This document shows, piece by piece, positions 63,087 through 64,000 of a stretch of DNA of 64,000 nucleotides. Each line of letters starts with the position of its first letter. Position 1 is the stretch's first letter. Source of the DNA: Thermocrispum agreste DSM 44070 (GTDB lineage: Bacteria; Actinomycetota; Actinomycetes; Mycobacteriales; Pseudonocardiaceae); assembly GCF_000427905.1 (NCBI RefSeq), contig NZ_KE386604.1, forward strand, positions 548,648 to 612,647, given 5' to 3'. Under the pieces are notes generated by a model. That model did no database searches and was not told where the DNA came from. It saw only the letters and a list, made by a program, of their open reading frames with translations. Both the position numbers and the translations under genes were made by a program.

Positions 63087-63733
63087 CCGCCGAGGACCGC
63101 CGCGCGCCGACGATCGTGGAATTGCGTGTCCGGGGCGACCGCGCGGTGCTCGTCGACGGGCGGCATGCCGCCGGCCTGGCGCCCGAGGAATTCCCGCTGA
63201 ACGACGAGCTGGCGGCGGCGCTGCACGAGTGGGCCAGGGTCGCCACGGCCATCCGGGCGACGCGGCGCGACGACGGATCCGACACCGAAACCGTCGGGGT
63301 GGTCAGCCGCCGTGGTCATCAGCTCGCCGGCCGGGTGGCCGCCGAACTGCGCCGCCCGGTGCGTTACGTCGACCCGGTCACCGGCTCGACCGTGGTCGTC
63401 GTTCCCCGGGAACCGGTACGACGGGTGCCACGGCCCGACGAGGGAACCCGGTGGTTCCGGCGCTCGCCCGGAGAGCCCACGCCGTGGGGGCCGGGCCTGA
63501 CGGTGTCGGTGATGATCGGCGCGGTGGTGCTGGTCGGCATGCTGGCGTTGACCACGACCATCGCCGAGGCGGTCGCCGGCTGGGCGGCGTTGCTCGCCGC
63601 GTCGATCGTCAGCGGGGGCATGGCACCGTCGCTGTGGCTGGGGCGGAACGTGCCGACCATGCGCTGGGTGTGCTTCGGTGCCGCCGGGGGACTGGCCATT
63701 TCCTGGCTGGGCGTGCTGATCGTGGTGTTCTAG
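63083..63733 (+). CDS. DUF2537 membrane protein
   Basis: The 216-residue protein has a soluble N-terminal part (about 1-135) and three C-terminal hydrophobic segments (GLTVSVMIGAVVLVGMLALT; WAALLAASIVSGG; FGAAGGLAISWLGVLIVVF). This matches DUF2537. Function is unknown. It is translationally coupled to the methyltransferase. Confidence 0.85.
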   Translation: MTAEDRRAPTIVELRVRGDRAVLVDGRHAAGLAPEEFPLNDELAAALHEWARVATAIRATRRDDGSDTETVGVVSRRGHQLAGRVAAELRRPVRYVDPVTGSTVVVVPREPVRRVPRPDEGTRWFRRSPGEPTPWGPGLTVSVMIGAVVLVGMLALTTTIAEAVAGWAALLAASIVSGGMAPSLWLGRNVPTMRWVCFGAAGGLAISWLGVLIVVF

Positions 63734-63743
63734 CCTGGTCGCC

Positions 63744-64000
63744 ATGCCCGATGACCCGCTCCCGCGCCTGCGCGCGCTGTGCCTGGCCCTGCCGGAGACG
63801 ACCGAGCGGGTCAGCCATGGCGAACCTGCCTGGTTCGTGCGGGACCGGAAGATGTTCGTCACCTATGCCGACCACCACCACGACGACCGGCTCGGTTTCT
63901 GGTGTGCCGCGCCGCCCGGGGCGCAGGAAGCGCTCGTCGGCAGCGACCCGCAGCGCTTCTTCCGTCCGCCGTACGTCGGCCATCGCGGCTGGTTGGGGGT
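63744..64000 (+). CDS. MmcQ/YjbR-family protein (partial, runs off the window)
   Basis: The first 85 codons are present: MPDDPLPRLRALCLALPETT, then SHGEPAWFVRDRKMFVTYAD and QRFFRPPYVGHRGWLGV, the typical MmcQ/YjbR start and core. These small proteins have a double-wing DNA-binding-like fold of unknown role. The gene is cut by the end of the window. Confidence 0.85.
   Translation, partial: MPDDPLPRLRALCLALPETTERVSHGEPAWFVRDRKMFVTYADHHHDDRLGFWCAAPPGAQEALVGSDPQRFFRPPYVGHRGWLG

Overview
The window is high-GC actinomycete chromosome. It most likely comes from a Pseudonocardiaceae-type genus (Saccharopolyspora, Amycolatopsis or similar). The basis is the DUF397/DUF5753-XRE pair, the DUF3558 lipoprotein, the DUF742/roadblock conservon, DUF3263/LytR_C, and gene order closely matching the mycobacterial Rv0435c-Rv0440 and Rv0861c-Rv0883c blocks. 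Genus assignment is inference; no rRNA, tRNA, insertion sequence or CRISPR array was seen.

Layout. 0.2-9.3 kb: thiamin biosynthesis (thiE; thiO-thiS-thiG behind a TPP riboswitch; thiC-thiD behind a second TPP riboswitch). The two sets are separated by an HNH nuclease and two tandem voltage-gated cation channels. 9.4-12.8 kb: deazaflavin reductase, HtrA-like protease, peptide deformylase, DUF3263 and LytR_C genes. 13.2-16.7 kb: an accessory stretch of less GC-rich codon use with a frameshifted ESX-like gene, a DUF3558 lipoprotein, HD and Nudix hydrolases and a frameshifted XRE/PLD-like regulator. 16.7-26.5 kb: CDC48-like AAA ATPase, pssA, psd, a GlsB-type protein, moeA, AIM24, a Ser/Thr kinase, and groEL under two CIRCE operators. 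26.9-30.8 kb: accessory stretch with a decayed DUF5701 gene, PspC, a PfpI-like protein and a DUF397/XRE locus. 30.9-47.1 kb: XPB helicase, the helicase-associated WYL protein and moaC / mog-moaE / rpf / moaD / moaA. This order is interrupted by an orphan ABC binding lipoprotein and a conservon (cvnA-B-C, without cvnD). 47.2-50.3 kb: molybdate-responsive regulator and modABC. 50.3-58.8 kb: metallophosphatase, orphan DUF742 protein, cold-shock protein, DUF2771, MFS, glutamine cyclotransferase, DUF3027, DUF2530 and MarR genes. 58.8-64 kb: an iron box over a promoter with a terminator close behind (candidate small RNA), sodA, GCS2-type ligase, TrmH, DUF2537 and a partial MmcQ/YjbR gene.

The clearest functional groupings are thiamin synthesis under two TPP switches, and molybdenum cofactor synthesis linked to molybdate uptake. 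The core blocks look intact. All four apparent gene disruptions sit in the accessory stretches at 13-16 kb and 27-30 kb. A second recurring theme is degenerate tandem repeats of about 60 bp lying directly downstream of stop codons at several unrelated loci.
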